Position numbers and translations under genes: made by a program. This document shows positions 28,208 to 36,773 of a stretch of 64,000 bases of DNA, one piece after another; within the stretch, counting starts at the first letter, position 1; the number at the start of each line of letters is the position of its first letter. Below the pieces are notes generated by a model. It was not told the DNA's origin. It worked only from the letters and a program-made list of their open reading frames with translations, and searched no databases. Source of the stretch: an uncultured Paracoccaceae bacterium (GTDB lineage Bacteria; Pseudomonadota; Alphaproteobacteria; Rhodobacterales; Rhodobacteraceae); contig CANMDF010000002.1 in the NCBI GenBank assembly GCA_947496605.1, positions 434,001 to 498,000 on the forward strand. Direction: 5' to 3'.

Positions 28208-28949
28208 CCCGATCCTTGCCACACATGGTCTGAGCAAGCGCTTTGGTGCTTTGCAGGCAACAGATGATGTCTCGATTGATCTACGCGCGGGCGAGATCCA
28301 TGCCATCATTGGTCCAAACGGCGCGGGTAAATCCACGTTGATCAAACAAATCTGTGGTGGGCTGGTGCCTGATGCTGGGACCGTTTCGTTATTGGGGCGC
28401 GATATCTCGGGGCTATCTACAGGCGCACGGGCACAGGCGGGGCTGGGGCGGACGTTCCAGATATCGGAACTGGCGATGGAAGACACCGTGCTGGAAAACG
28501 CGGTGCTGGGTGCGCTTGGCGCAAGGGCCAGCCCTTGGTCGTTTTGGACGCGGGCATTGGGCCGTACTGATCTGACCGAACGCGCAAAATCCGGATTGGA
28601 CCGTGTTGGATTGCTGGATCAGCAAGACATGATCGTGGCAAACCTTAGCCATGGTCAACGCCGCCAGCTTGAGGTGGCGGTGTCGCTGACGCTGTCACCC
28701 AAAGCGTTTATCATGGATGAACCGATGGCAGGCCTTGGTGCCGAGGGCTCGAAGACAATGACCAGCTTTCTAGATGGTTTGCGGGAAGAGGCGCCGATCT
28801 TGCTGGTCGAACATGACATGGACGCAGTTTTTGCATTAGCCGACCGGATCAGCGTTTTGGTTTATGGCCGGATCATCGCGACCGGCACAGCAGATCAGAT
28901 TCGAAACGACGCACAAGTGCGCGAAGCCTATCTGGGAGAGGAGGCATGA
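28200..28949 (+). CDS. ABC transporter ATP-binding protein, LivG type
   Basis: A 249-residue nucleotide-binding subunit. Walker A is GPNGAGKST, the Q-loop region is GRTFQISELAMEDTVLENAVLGAL, the ABC signature is degenerate (LSHGQRRQLEVAVSL in place of LSGGQ), Walker B is AFIMDEPMAGLG and the switch His is in LLVEHDMDAVFALADRI. The LSHGQ/LSYG form is normal for LivG proteins. Ends ...YLGEEA as is common in the family. Overlaps the second ATPase by 4 bases. Confidence 0.93.
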   Translation: MSDPILATHGLSKRFGALQATDDVSIDLRAGEIHAIIGPNGAGKSTLIKQICGGLVPDAGTVSLLGRDISGLSTGARAQAGLGRTFQISELAMEDTVLENAVLGALGARASPWSFWTRALGRTDLTERAKSGLDRVGLLDQQDMIVANLSHGQRRQLEVAVSLTLSPKAFIMDEPMAGLGAEGSKTMTSFLDGLREEAPILLVEHDMDAVFALADRISVLVYGRIIATGTADQIRNDAQVREAYLGEEA

Positions 28950-29632
28950 ACTTGCTGACGCTCCAAGGGCTCACGGCAAGCTACGGCAGTTCACAAGCGC
29001 TGTTTGGAGTGGATCTGAGCATGGCTGAGGGCGAGGTCACCGCGCTAATGGGGCGCAACGGTATGGGCAAATCCACAACCGTGAAAGCGATTTGCCGGAT
29101 GATCAATGCGCAGGGCGAGTTGCGTTTATTGGGGCAAGATTTGCACAGCCTGCCAAGCCATAAGGTCTCGCGTCTTGGTGTTGGATTGGTGCCCGAGGGG
29201 CGGCGCTGCTTTCCTGACTTGACCGTGCGCGAGAACTTGATCGCTGCCGCACGCCCCGGTGATTGGACGCTGAAAACGGTGGCTGATCTTTTCCCCCGCT
29301 TGGGTGAACGTGCTGGCCAAAGGGCTGCGTCGCTATCAGGTGGTGAGCAACAAATGTTGGCAATTGGGCGCGCCCTAATGACAAACCCGCGCCTGCTCAT
29401 CTTGGACGAGGCGACCGAGGGACTTGCCCCGCTAATCCGGCAGGAAATCTGGTCGGCAGTGCGCAAGTTGAAGCAAGAAACAGGTATGGCGATCCTGTTG
29501 ATTGATAAGTCACTGAGAGAGCTGTCCTTGGTCTCCGACCAAGCCGTCATTCTGGAACGCGGGAAAACCGTTTGGGCCGACCGGATGACAGCTCTGACCC
29601 CGGATATTTCTGCAAAATTTGTTGGCGTTTAA
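28946..29632 (+). CDS. ABC transporter ATP-binding protein, LivF type
   Basis: A 228-residue nucleotide-binding subunit. Walker A GRNGMGKSTT, family-specific GLVPEGRRCFPDLTVRENL, signature LSGGEQQMLAIGRAL, Walker B LLILDEATEGLAPLI. The usual switch histidine region reads ILLIDKSLRELSLVSDQ: the histidine before D/K appears replaced (normally E-Q/H), a known variation in LivF. Last gene of the operon; it converges with the sauT-like gene 44 bp away. Confidence 0.92.
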   Translation: MNLLTLQGLTASYGSSQALFGVDLSMAEGEVTALMGRNGMGKSTTVKAICRMINAQGELRLLGQDLHSLPSHKVSRLGVGLVPEGRRCFPDLTVRENLIAAARPGDWTLKTVADLFPRLGERAGQRAASLSGGEQQMLAIGRALMTNPRLLILDEATEGLAPLIRQEIWSAVRKLKQETGMAILLIDKSLRELSLVSDQAVILERGKTVWADRMTALTPDISAKFVGV

Positions 29633-29672
29633 ACGGCTTTGCTATTTTGCATTTAAATGCAGCGTTGCCGTT
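29632..29672. terminator. Possible bidirectional terminator between livF-type and sauT-like genes
   Basis: Outer arms AACGGC / GCCGTT enclose a central palindrome TGCATTTAAATGCA (29648-29661). The 44-bp convergent gap offers room for little else. No long T-run, so moderate support. Confidence 0.45.
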
Positions 29673-29676
29673 CGGC

Positions 29677-31164
29677 TCAGACCAGATCAGCCAGCTTTAA
29701 TCTTTGTATCTTGCCAGAGGGACCTTTGGGTAGTTCGGTTAAAAAGTGAATGGTGTCAGGGGATTTGAATTTTCCCAGACGGTTGTGACAAAGCTCGATC
29801 AGCGCCTTCTCGGATAATTCTGATCCGGGCTTGATCGCGACTGCGGCTTCTACTGTTTCGCCGTAACTTTTGCAGGCCCGGGCAAAGGCAGCCGCTTCTA
29901 TAATATCCGGTTCAGAGTATAGCACTTCATCAATTTCGCGCGGCGCGATGTTTTCACCACCCTTGATGATCAGTTCTTTCAACCGCCCAGTGACAAAGAC
30001 ATATCCGTCTTCGTCAATGTGCCCCAGATCGCCGGTCCGCAGCCATGCCCCTGCGAATGTTTTCTGTGTGGCATCAGGATTATGCAAGTATTCTACCATA
30101 ACATTGGGCCCGCGGATCGCGATCTCGCCTTCTTGATGTGCGGGGGCGGCTTCAAGGTCCTCAGTCAGGATGCACACTTCGTTGCCATACCCGATCCCGG
30201 GTGACCCAATTTTACGGATGCCGGGCGGCAACGGGTTGGACAGGATTTGCGCTGCCGTCTCAGTCAGGCCCATGGTTTCTATGATGGGGACGTTGAAACG
30301 GTCTTCAAATGCAGATTGTGTTTCGACCGCAAGGGCAGATGACGCAGAGCGTCCGAACCGCAATCGGGCACAAACCTCGGCGCTGGGATTGGCGTCATTG
30401 TGGAGAAGGTGGCTGATGATCGTTGGCACGACCGAAAACCATGTAACTTCTGCTTGCTCCGCCTGATCCCAAAATTTGCTTGCTGAGAACTTGGCCGTCA
30501 TCGCGAGTGAACCGCCAGAGACTAGCGCGCCCATCATCGTCACACAGAGTCCGTTGATGTGGTAGATCGGCAAAACACAAAAGCCACAGTCATTAGGTGA
30601 CAAATCATGCGCGATCGCTGTGGTCCATCCGCCTGCCAGCAGGCTTGCGTGGCTATGAACGACACCTTTGGGCTGCCCTGTTGTGCCAGAAGTATACATC
30701 AACAGCGCATGTTGATCTGGTTGAAATTCAGGAATTTCGGTGCGGTTCTGTAACATCTTAGGCGCGATAACTGTCAGACCATCAGGTGCGATAGTTCCAA
30801 TTTGATTTTTTTGGCTTTCATGCACAAAGGCAAACTGCGCCCCGCTATGTTCCAGCGCATAGGATATCGCAGCAGGCCCCGCTGCCAAATTGATCATGGT
30901 CGCGCGAAAACCGCCGTAAAGTGCTGCGTAAACCGACAATACCCCTTCGCGCCCGTTCGGATGAACAATGGCCACGCTTTCACCTTGCTTGACCCCAAGC
31001 CCAATCAGGCCTTGCGCCATCTTACGCGCATCATCACGCAGTGCATGCCAACTCAGGCTTTCGCCAGTTTCGGGAAAAAAAACGGCCGTGCCATCCTCCA
31101 AGGCCCGCGCATCTAACCAATCTTTCACGGTGCCTTTGGGTGGTGCCGCCTTTTCAAAGATCAT
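29677..31164 (-). CDS. sauT: Acyl-CoA synthetase (AMP-forming), probable sulfoacetate-CoA ligase SauT
   Basis: A 495-residue ANL-superfamily ligase. Motifs: P-loop YTSGTTGQPKG from Y157, ETMGLTETAAQ, the A8 region WLRTGDLGHIDEDGYVFVTGRLKELI, and the catalytic lysine in GPSGKIQRLKL near the C-terminus. The gene overlaps the upstream acylating aldehyde dehydrogenase gene by 4 bases. In the sulfoacetate pathway of Cupriavidus necator, SauT activates sulfoacetate to sulfoacetyl-CoA and SauS reduces it to sulfoacetaldehyde; the pairing here is the main reason for the name. A generic carboxylate-CoA ligase is the alternative. Confidence 0.72.
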   Translation of the reverse strand: MIFEKAAPPKGTVKDWLDARALEDGTAVFFPETGESLSWHALRDDARKMAQGLIGLGVKQGESVAIVHPNGREGVLSVYAALYGGFRATMINLAAGPAAISYALEHSGAQFAFVHESQKNQIGTIAPDGLTVIAPKMLQNRTEIPEFQPDQHALLMYTSGTTGQPKGVVHSHASLLAGGWTTAIAHDLSPNDCGFCVLPIYHINGLCVTMMGALVSGGSLAMTAKFSASKFWDQAEQAEVTWFSVVPTIISHLLHNDANPSAEVCARLRFGRSASSALAVETQSAFEDRFNVPIIETMGLTETAAQILSNPLPPGIRKIGSPGIGYGNEVCILTEDLEAAPAHQEGEIAIRGPNVMVEYLHNPDATQKTFAGAWLRTGDLGHIDEDGYVFVTGRLKELIIKGGENIAPREIDEVLYSEPDIIEAAAFARACKSYGETVEAAVAIKPGSELSEKALIELCHNRLGKFKSPDTIHFLTELPKGPSGKIQRLKLADLV

Positions 31165-32564
31165 TGACCAGCCTCATCCCAATAATCACTAAAGATGTCT
31201 TCAACAGCCGGTTCATTGGCCGGGATTTCGCGGACGATCTTTGTTGACTGCATGAAGTGGCGCCAATGCAGGTTGGTATCGATCGAGTTGCCGCCCCAAG
31301 ACCCACATCCCATCGACAACGAGAAGGGCATACCGTTGGTAAACGACCCACCGGTCGCGAAAGTATGCGCTTGGTTCACAATAACGCGGCTGGTGGGGAT
31401 TGCCTTGGCAAGTGTGAGCGGCCGGTCTTGGGACTGTGTGTGCAGGCCTACAGAATGACCTGCGCCTTGGTGCACCTCGATTTCATGCGTGATGCGGACG
31501 GCGTCATCAAAGTCTTTGGCACGATAGACAGTCAATACGCGGCTTAGCTTTTCGCCAGACAATGGATGGTCCGGACCGATCCCTTTGGTTTCTACTGCAA
31601 TGTAGGCGGTATCGACGGGCACTTGGTCAGTCAGCCCGAGGGCGGCGATCATTTTGTCCGCGTCTTGCGCAATCGCTTGGGGGTTCAGATGCCCTTTCAC
31701 CCAAAGTTTCGACGTGACTTTGGTTTCGTCTTTGATCAACGCACCACCCGTACGCGCCATCTCTGCCGCGAAGGCATCATAGATGGCGTCAACAACAACG
31801 ATCGCGTTCTCGGACGAACAAGAGGTTGCATTATCGAAAGTCTTCGAGGCTTTGATCTTTTCTGCGGCCGCAGCCAGATCAGCCGTCTCATCTATGATTA
31901 CGGCTACGTTGCCCGCACCCACCGCCAATGCCGGTGTGCCGGACGTGTAGGCCCGTTTGACGTTATTCTGGCTACCGGTCACGACGATCAAATCCGCGAT
32001 CTCAAGCAAGCGCTGTGTTTTTTCTTTTGAACCGCGCCCAGGGATCATCTGGACCAGATCGCGGTCAATCCCGAGTTTATCGAATTCGGTATGGATATAA
32101 CCCAGCAGGGCTTGGCATGTGGGCACACCTTTTGGTGAGGGCGACACGACAATCGCGTTGCCGCATTTGAGCGCATTGATGATGTTATTCGCAGGTGTCG
32201 CGCCCGGATTTGTCGAAGGAACAACCGCGCCGATCACGCCGATTGGGCGTGCGACTTCGGTGATGCCTGTCGTTAGATCATCGCTGATGATTCCATGTGT
32301 CTTGGCATGCTGAATATCCCGCATCAGCCCCAGCGTCTTGCGGTGGTTTTTGGTGATCTTGTCGGGCACATTGCCAAGGCCGGTTGTCTCAACCGCAAGC
32401 TCTGCAAGATGGCGATTGCGTGATGGTTCCATGATGGCCCACGCTACGGCCTGTGCCGCACGGTCATAAGCCTTTTGTGATCCGTCACGCTCAAAAACGC
32501 CCTGTGCAGTGCGCGCCCGGGCGATGATAGCTTCGACCTCTGCGATGGGATCAACGGTGTTCAT
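31161..32564 (-). CDS. sauS: Acylating aldehyde dehydrogenase, probable sulfoacetaldehyde dehydrogenase SauS
   Basis: A 467-residue CoA-acylating aldehyde dehydrogenase (AdhE-N / EutE-like fold). PIGVIGAVVPSTNPGATPANNIINALKCGNAIVVSPSP and IVVTGSQNNVKRAYTSGTPALAVGAGNVAVIID form the cofactor region; catalytic C249 sits in FDNATSCSSENAIVV. The start at ATG of MNTVDPIAEVEA has AGGA 8 nt upstream. SauS converts sulfoacetyl-CoA to sulfoacetaldehyde. Context (ligase partner, TTT carboxylate-type importer, HpsN/ComDE route to sulfoacetaldehyde 15 kb away) favours SauS over ethanolamine or ethanol metabolism, of which no other gene is seen. Confidence 0.77.
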   Translation of the reverse strand: MNTVDPIAEVEAIIARARTAQGVFERDGSQKAYDRAAQAVAWAIMEPSRNRHLAELAVETTGLGNVPDKITKNHRKTLGLMRDIQHAKTHGIISDDLTTGITEVARPIGVIGAVVPSTNPGATPANNIINALKCGNAIVVSPSPKGVPTCQALLGYIHTEFDKLGIDRDLVQMIPGRGSKEKTQRLLEIADLIVVTGSQNNVKRAYTSGTPALAVGAGNVAVIIDETADLAAAAEKIKASKTFDNATSCSSENAIVVVDAIYDAFAAEMARTGGALIKDETKVTSKLWVKGHLNPQAIAQDADKMIAALGLTDQVPVDTAYIAVETKGIGPDHPLSGEKLSRVLTVYRAKDFDDAVRITHEIEVHQGAGHSVGLHTQSQDRPLTLAKAIPTSRVIVNQAHTFATGGSFTNGMPFSLSMGCGSWGGNSIDTNLHWRHFMQSTKIVREIPANEPAVEDIFSDYWDEAGQ

Positions 32565-32586
32565 GGGTCTATTCCTGTTCAAGTAT

Positions 32587-32614
32587 GCGCAGCACCTTAT
32601 GTCGGGTGCTGCGC
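32587..32614 (-). other. Intercistronic hairpin between tctC and sauS
   Basis: Perfect 10-bp stem GCGCAGCACC / GGTGCTGCGC in the 57-bp gap. On the transcribed (minus) strand it has no T-tail, so it more likely stabilises the upstream tctC message or lowers read-through than ends transcription. Confidence 0.6.
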
Positions 32615-32621
32615 AGTTGTT

Positions 32622-33593
32622 TTAAAGACCAGCCAAAAGCTCTTCGAGCGTTTCTTGACGTGCGGCCCACATCGCGAGCACTTCGTCACGTGTCATGATC
32701 TGCATGGGCGAGCCACCTGCAGCCATGCGACTTTGGACACGGCCATTCTCAAACATCGCAGGTACCGTTGCGGCCAGTTTGTCGATGATTGGCTGAGGCG
32801 TACCTTTGGGTACCATTACACCGCGAAAGTTCACGGATGCGTTGTCGATTTCAAAACCCTGTTCCATCATGGTTGGAACATCTGGCAGGAACTCTGCGTT
32901 GCGCTCAAGATCAAACACACCCAGGATTTTGACGTTGCCTGCGGCCTGTGCACGGAACGCATCAGACAGATTATTCACGCCGCCCAGAACTTCGCCAGCT
33001 ATCACGGCACGCATCGCACCTGCGCCACCAGCGTTGTTTGGAATATAGGCAAGCTTTACACCGGCTGCTTTTTCAAGCTGCAAAGCTGCAATGTGGTGGC
33101 CAACGAACAGACCAGCGCCTGAGAAGGTCAATCCACCGGGGTTTGCTTTGGCATAGTCGACAACGTCTGCCATTGAGTTGAAGTCGCTGTCAGCGCCCAC
33201 AACAAACACAGCCGGGTCGGCGCCCCAGTTTGCGATAGGCTCAAAACTGTCGGACGAATAAGACACTCCACCCTCAATCGACTGTGCGACGAAGTGCGGG
33301 ATGTTATATGCACCAAGCGTATAGCCATCTGCTTCGGCCTCAGTCGCAAACCAATTCCAGCCAACACGGCCACCCGCACCGGGGCGGTTTACAATCGCGA
33401 TAGGCATACCAAGCGCATCTTCATTGCCAGCCGTCATGGTCACGATACGCGCCTGAAAATCAGTCGCACCACCGGCACCATAGCTGACCATCATCATGAT
33501 CGGCCGCTCCGGATAGTCGCCGTGACCGTCAGCATACGCCGTTCCTGTCATTGTGGCTAAGGCCAGCGCGGCCCCTGCAATCCATTTTTTCAT
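32622..33593 (-). CDS. tctC: Tripartite tricarboxylate transporter substrate-binding protein (TctC)
   Basis: A 323-residue periplasmic receptor of the TTT family. Signal peptide KKWIAGAALALATMTGTAYA, then the family opening DYPERPIMMMVSYGAGGATD, and later FSGAGLFVGHHIAALQLEKAAGVKLAYIPNNAGGAGAMRAVIAGEV. The ATG follows GGGAGGAAACT. Members bind di/tricarboxylates and related organic anions. Upstream of sauS-sauT, so sulfoacetate is the inferred ligand; a TTT system in place of the SauU permease has been noted for sulfoacetate gene clusters in some bacteria. Confidence 0.88.
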   Translation of the reverse strand: MKKWIAGAALALATMTGTAYADGHGDYPERPIMMMVSYGAGGATDFQARIVTMTAGNEDALGMPIAIVNRPGAGGRVGWNWFATEAEADGYTLGAYNIPHFVAQSIEGGVSYSSDSFEPIANWGADPAVFVVGADSDFNSMADVVDYAKANPGGLTFSGAGLFVGHHIAALQLEKAAGVKLAYIPNNAGGAGAMRAVIAGEVLGGVNNLSDAFRAQAAGNVKILGVFDLERNAEFLPDVPTMMEQGFEIDNASVNFRGVMVPKGTPQPIIDKLAATVPAMFENGRVQSRMAAGGSPMQIMTRDEVLAMWAARQETLEELLAGL

Positions 33594-33631
33594 AGTTTCC
33601 TCCCTAGGGTTCAATCTGCCGCTTGTGCGGT

Positions 33632-34096
33632 TCAGAAAAAGATCTCTCGCGGTGTGAAGACGTTCAGCAGCTGCGCGAAAAGACCATACATGACCGCCAT
33701 GAAACCGGCGGTAATCAAGATCCGTTTGCCCCAGGTCTTTAACTCCGAGTGGGGTGCTGGATCGTAAAGTGAAAGCAAAACGAAGAAAGCAATCGTCGTT
33801 GCAGTGTAGAAACCAAGCGCTTTTGCAGCCCAGTAAACGTAGACAATCGCGACAACCAAACCGGGCAGCATGTTGCGCATAGCATCAGCGCTGATCCCAT
33901 TGCCAACCTTGGTGCGTCCCAAGATGGCCTTGACGAAAGTCCAGATCGCCAAGACGGCGAAAACGGATGAGATCAGGCGCGGAAAGATGAACGCAGCTGC
34001 CGGCTCTTGGGTAAAGCTGATGTAGGCAATGCTGACGCCAACACATGCGATAAAGCCAGATGCAATGATATGCTGGTTGCGTGGCAGATCGGTCAT
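33632..34096 (-). CDS. tctB: Tripartite tricarboxylate transporter small membrane subunit (TctB)
   Basis: A 154-residue protein with four predicted helices, the expected size and topology for TctB (IIASGFIACVGVSIAYISF, FPRLISSVFAVLAIWTFVKAI, MLPGLVVAIVYVYWAAKALGFYTATTIAFFVLL, ILITAGFMAVMYGLFAQLLNV). The start ATG overlaps the tctA stop (ATGA). The phenylalanine-proline-arginine motif FPRLIS after the first helix is usual in the family. Confidence 0.85.
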   Translation of the reverse strand: MTDLPRNQHIIASGFIACVGVSIAYISFTQEPAAAFIFPRLISSVFAVLAIWTFVKAILGRTKVGNGISADAMRNMLPGLVVAIVYVYWAAKALGFYTATTIAFFVLLSLYDPAPHSELKTWGKRILITAGFMAVMYGLFAQLLNVFTPREIFF

Positions 34097-35622
34097 GACA
34101 ACGCCTCTTCTTTCGCGACGGCGTCGTCTTTGGTGGTGTAGCGGCGGGCCATGATTTCCATCCAGACCGAGTAGCAAATTGAGGCCACGACGATCAGAAT
34201 AAGCAGCCAGTTCAGCCAACCGGTGAAGAAATATGTACCCGTGCCGACGGTCGCATTCGCAATCATAGAGCCTTGGATAAAGTTCGCCTCGGCAATCGGC
34301 CCAAGGATTAAGCCAAGGACAAGTGGGGCTGCCGAGAAGCCGAAGCGCTCAAGAAAATACATGGCCAGTCCAAGGGTCGCCATCACATAGACATCACCCA
34401 TAGAGTTCTGGACCGAGTAACTGCCAAATACGGCAAGCCCCAGCACAATGGCAGCCATGACCGCATGGGGAACGCGCGCAACGCTTGCGGCCAATCCCGC
34501 GATATAGAGGCCGAAGATGCACATCAACAACTGGCCGATCAGCATTGAATCGATGAACGTCCATGCGACTTGTGGGTAGTTTAGAAACAGATCTGGGCCT
34601 GGAAAAATACCATGGATCAAAAGTCCGCCAAGAAGGACCGCAGCAGTTGGTGAACCGGGGATTGAAAGGGTCAGAAGCGGCACCAAAGAAGGACCAACCA
34701 TCGCGTTGTTCGCACTTTCGGCGGCAATGACACCTTCGCTATGACCCGTCCCGAATTTTTCGCTCTCTTTGCTGAATTTCTTAGATTGGTCGTAGGCGAC
34801 AAGACCGGCAATTTGCCCGCCGACACCGGGGATCAAACCGATGATGGATCCGGTGATTGTACCGATGGCCAATGCAGTCTTGCGCTTAAACACTTCGACG
34901 AAAGCCAGACGAATAGGATGTTTCTTGACGCTGATAATCTCGGCATCGTCACTGGACCGGCCTTTGGTGAACATTGTGATGACTTGGGGTATCGCAAATA
35001 GGCCGATCAGTGCGGGGATTACGTTGATGCCGCCACTTACAGCCGGGTGGAAGATAAAGCGTTGGGCACCCATGATATCGTCAAACCCGATGGTCGCGAG
35101 CCACAGGCCGATGCAGCCAGACAATAGCCCTTTCACGACCGAGCTGGAATCCAACGTCCCGATAACCGTGACACCAAGGATCGCAAGCCAGAACAAATGG
35201 GACGGTCCGAACGCCAGCGCCCATTGGGCAAGAACAGGGGTAAGAAAGATCAATAGGAACACACCAAAGAGGCCGCCAATGGCTGAGGCGATAAAGGACA
35301 GTTGCAGTGCCTTCGCACCTTCGCCTTTCGTCGCCATCGTGTGTCCATCAAGGGTCGTTGCGATATTCGCAGGCGCGCCGGGAATTTTAAGTAGAATGGC
35401 ACTGACTGCACCACCGGCCACTGTCGATGTATATGCAGCCCCCAGAAGGATGAGCCCTTGTTGGGGCTCCAATTGAAACGTGAAAGGGATAAGCAAAGCG
35501 ACCGCCATTGTCGGCGAAAGCCCGGGGGTTGCACCAAGGATCAGCCCTCCAATGGTTCCGAGCAGCAGCAACCCGAAATTAATCGGGGTAAAGACGTCGC
35601 CCATGTAGAACAGGAATTCCAT
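34093..35622 (-). CDS. tctA: Tripartite tricarboxylate transporter large membrane subunit (TctA)
   Basis: A 509-residue polytopic membrane protein. TctA hallmarks: GTIGGLILGATPGLSPTMAVALLIPFTF (the conserved G-x-x-P-G-L motif), AYTSTVAGGAVSAILLKIPGAPANIATTLDGH and the repeated mid-protein GTITGSIIGLIPGVGGQIAGLVAYDQ with ESANNAMVG and LTLSIPGSPTAAVLLGGLLIHG. The start is the ATG with GGAGGAG 9 nt upstream; an in-frame TTG three codons earlier abuts the ribosome site and is excluded. First gene of the tctABC-sauST unit, divergent from a LacI gene. Confidence 0.93.
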   Translation of the reverse strand: MEFLFYMGDVFTPINFGLLLLGTIGGLILGATPGLSPTMAVALLIPFTFQLEPQQGLILLGAAYTSTVAGGAVSAILLKIPGAPANIATTLDGHTMATKGEGAKALQLSFIASAIGGLFGVFLLIFLTPVLAQWALAFGPSHLFWLAILGVTVIGTLDSSSVVKGLLSGCIGLWLATIGFDDIMGAQRFIFHPAVSGGINVIPALIGLFAIPQVITMFTKGRSSDDAEIISVKKHPIRLAFVEVFKRKTALAIGTITGSIIGLIPGVGGQIAGLVAYDQSKKFSKESEKFGTGHSEGVIAAESANNAMVGPSLVPLLTLSIPGSPTAAVLLGGLLIHGIFPGPDLFLNYPQVAWTFIDSMLIGQLLMCIFGLYIAGLAASVARVPHAVMAAIVLGLAVFGSYSVQNSMGDVYVMATLGLAMYFLERFGFSAAPLVLGLILGPIAEANFIQGSMIANATVGTGTYFFTGWLNWLLILIVVASICYSVWMEIMARRYTTKDDAVAKEEALS

Positions 35623-35669
35623 CTTGCCCAACTCCTCCCAAACTTAGGCTTGACCGACTACGCTAAGCG

Positions 35670-35697
35670 ATGAAAATAGTTTTGCAAATGTTTTCAT
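35670..35697. promoter_or_regulatory. Candidate LacI operator between tctA and its regulator
   Basis: ATGAAAA and TTTTCAT arms 14 bp apart, with an internal TTTTGCAAA core. It lies in the 87-bp divergent gap, 13 bp before the regulator start and about 50 bp upstream of tctA. A single operator could serve both directions. Confidence 0.5.
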
Positions 35698-35709
35698 AAA
35701 TTCCCAAGA

Positions 35710-36750
35710 ATGGTGGATCAAGTGTCTGATAATAAATCTAAAAAAGCGGATATTATCACCGTGGCCAAGGCAGCACGTGTTTCCCCTTCTACGGTTTCAC
35801 GTTACTTCAATCATCCCGAGTTGCTGAAAACGACGACGCGCAAGAAGATCGATTCCGCGGTCCGCAGAACCGGCTACATCCGCAATCGGGCCGCTCAAAC
35901 AATCCATGGGATCAGGTCAGGCACAATCGGTGTTTTGGTGCCAACCTTGGATCATGCGATCTTTGCCGAAGTCGTTCAGGCCTTTTCTGACACGGTTGCG
36001 AAGCAAGGGTTTACAATTCTGCTCGCTTCGCACGGTTACGACCTGCAACGCGAGTATGCGATTTTGCGCAAGTTCCTTGAGCACCGCGTCGATGGCGTTG
36101 TGTTGACAGGGCTTGACCATGATGAGGCTGTTTTCCAGCTCCTCGATAGCCAGGAAATACCCTGCGTGTTGATGTGGAATTATTCAGAAACTTCGCGTTT
36201 TCCCTCAATTGGTGCCGATAACGAACAAGCTGGCCGATTGATTGCAGAGCATGTCCTTGCGTTAGGGCATAGGGATGTCGCTTGCATGTTCCCCCCGACA
36301 AATGGCAACGACCGCGCTTTGGCAAGGCGCGAGATTGTCATCAATATGTTGCATGCATCCGGTGTCGAGGTGCCGAAGGAATGGATGCTTGAAACTGTCT
36401 ATAGCATTTCAGAATCAAAGCAGGACGCGAAGAAGCTCTTCGCGCAAACAAATCGGCCAACGGCACTGATTTGTGGCAACGACATTCTGGCAACTGGCGC
36501 ACTTTACGGCGCAACAGCAAGCGGTCTGAAGGTTCCCGATGACGTCACGGTTGTGGGCATTGGTGATTTTAAGGGATCTTCAGAAATCGAACCAGCTTTG
36601 ACAACGGTTCGGCTGCCCGCACGCCGTATCGGACAAGAGGCAGGGAACGCATTGGTGACCGCAATCATCGATCCGATTTCAAACAGTGTTGGCAGTTTGA
36701 ACTGTGCGCCAGAGTTTGTAGAACGTAGATCAAGTGCGGTGCTTGAATAA
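35710..36750 (+). CDS. LacI-family regulator, probable controller of tctABC-sauST
   Basis: A 346-residue LacI/GalR regulator. HTH: ITVAKAARVSPSTVSRYFNHPELLKTTTRKKI; hinge NRAAQTIHGIRSGTIGVL; effector domain with DNEQAGRLIAEHVLALGHRDVACMFPPTNGNDRALARREI and RPTALICGNDILATGALYGATASGLKVPDDVTVVGIGD. It resembles the LacI regulator at 21123 (shared RSGTIGVLVPTLDHAIFAE / TIGAVIPTMENAIFAR pattern), so the two sulfonate units may use paralogous regulators. The ATG has no strong Shine-Dalgarno sequence. Ligand unknown. Confidence 0.88.
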   Translation: MVDQVSDNKSKKADIITVAKAARVSPSTVSRYFNHPELLKTTTRKKIDSAVRRTGYIRNRAAQTIHGIRSGTIGVLVPTLDHAIFAEVVQAFSDTVAKQGFTILLASHGYDLQREYAILRKFLEHRVDGVVLTGLDHDEAVFQLLDSQEIPCVLMWNYSETSRFPSIGADNEQAGRLIAEHVLALGHRDVACMFPPTNGNDRALARREIVINMLHASGVEVPKEWMLETVYSISESKQDAKKLFAQTNRPTALICGNDILATGALYGATASGLKVPDDVTVVGIGDFKGSSEIEPALTTVRLPARRIGQEAGNALVTAIIDPISNSVGSLNCAPEFVERRSSAVLE

Positions 36751-36773
36751 TAGGGCGACATGCAAGGTGAGGG

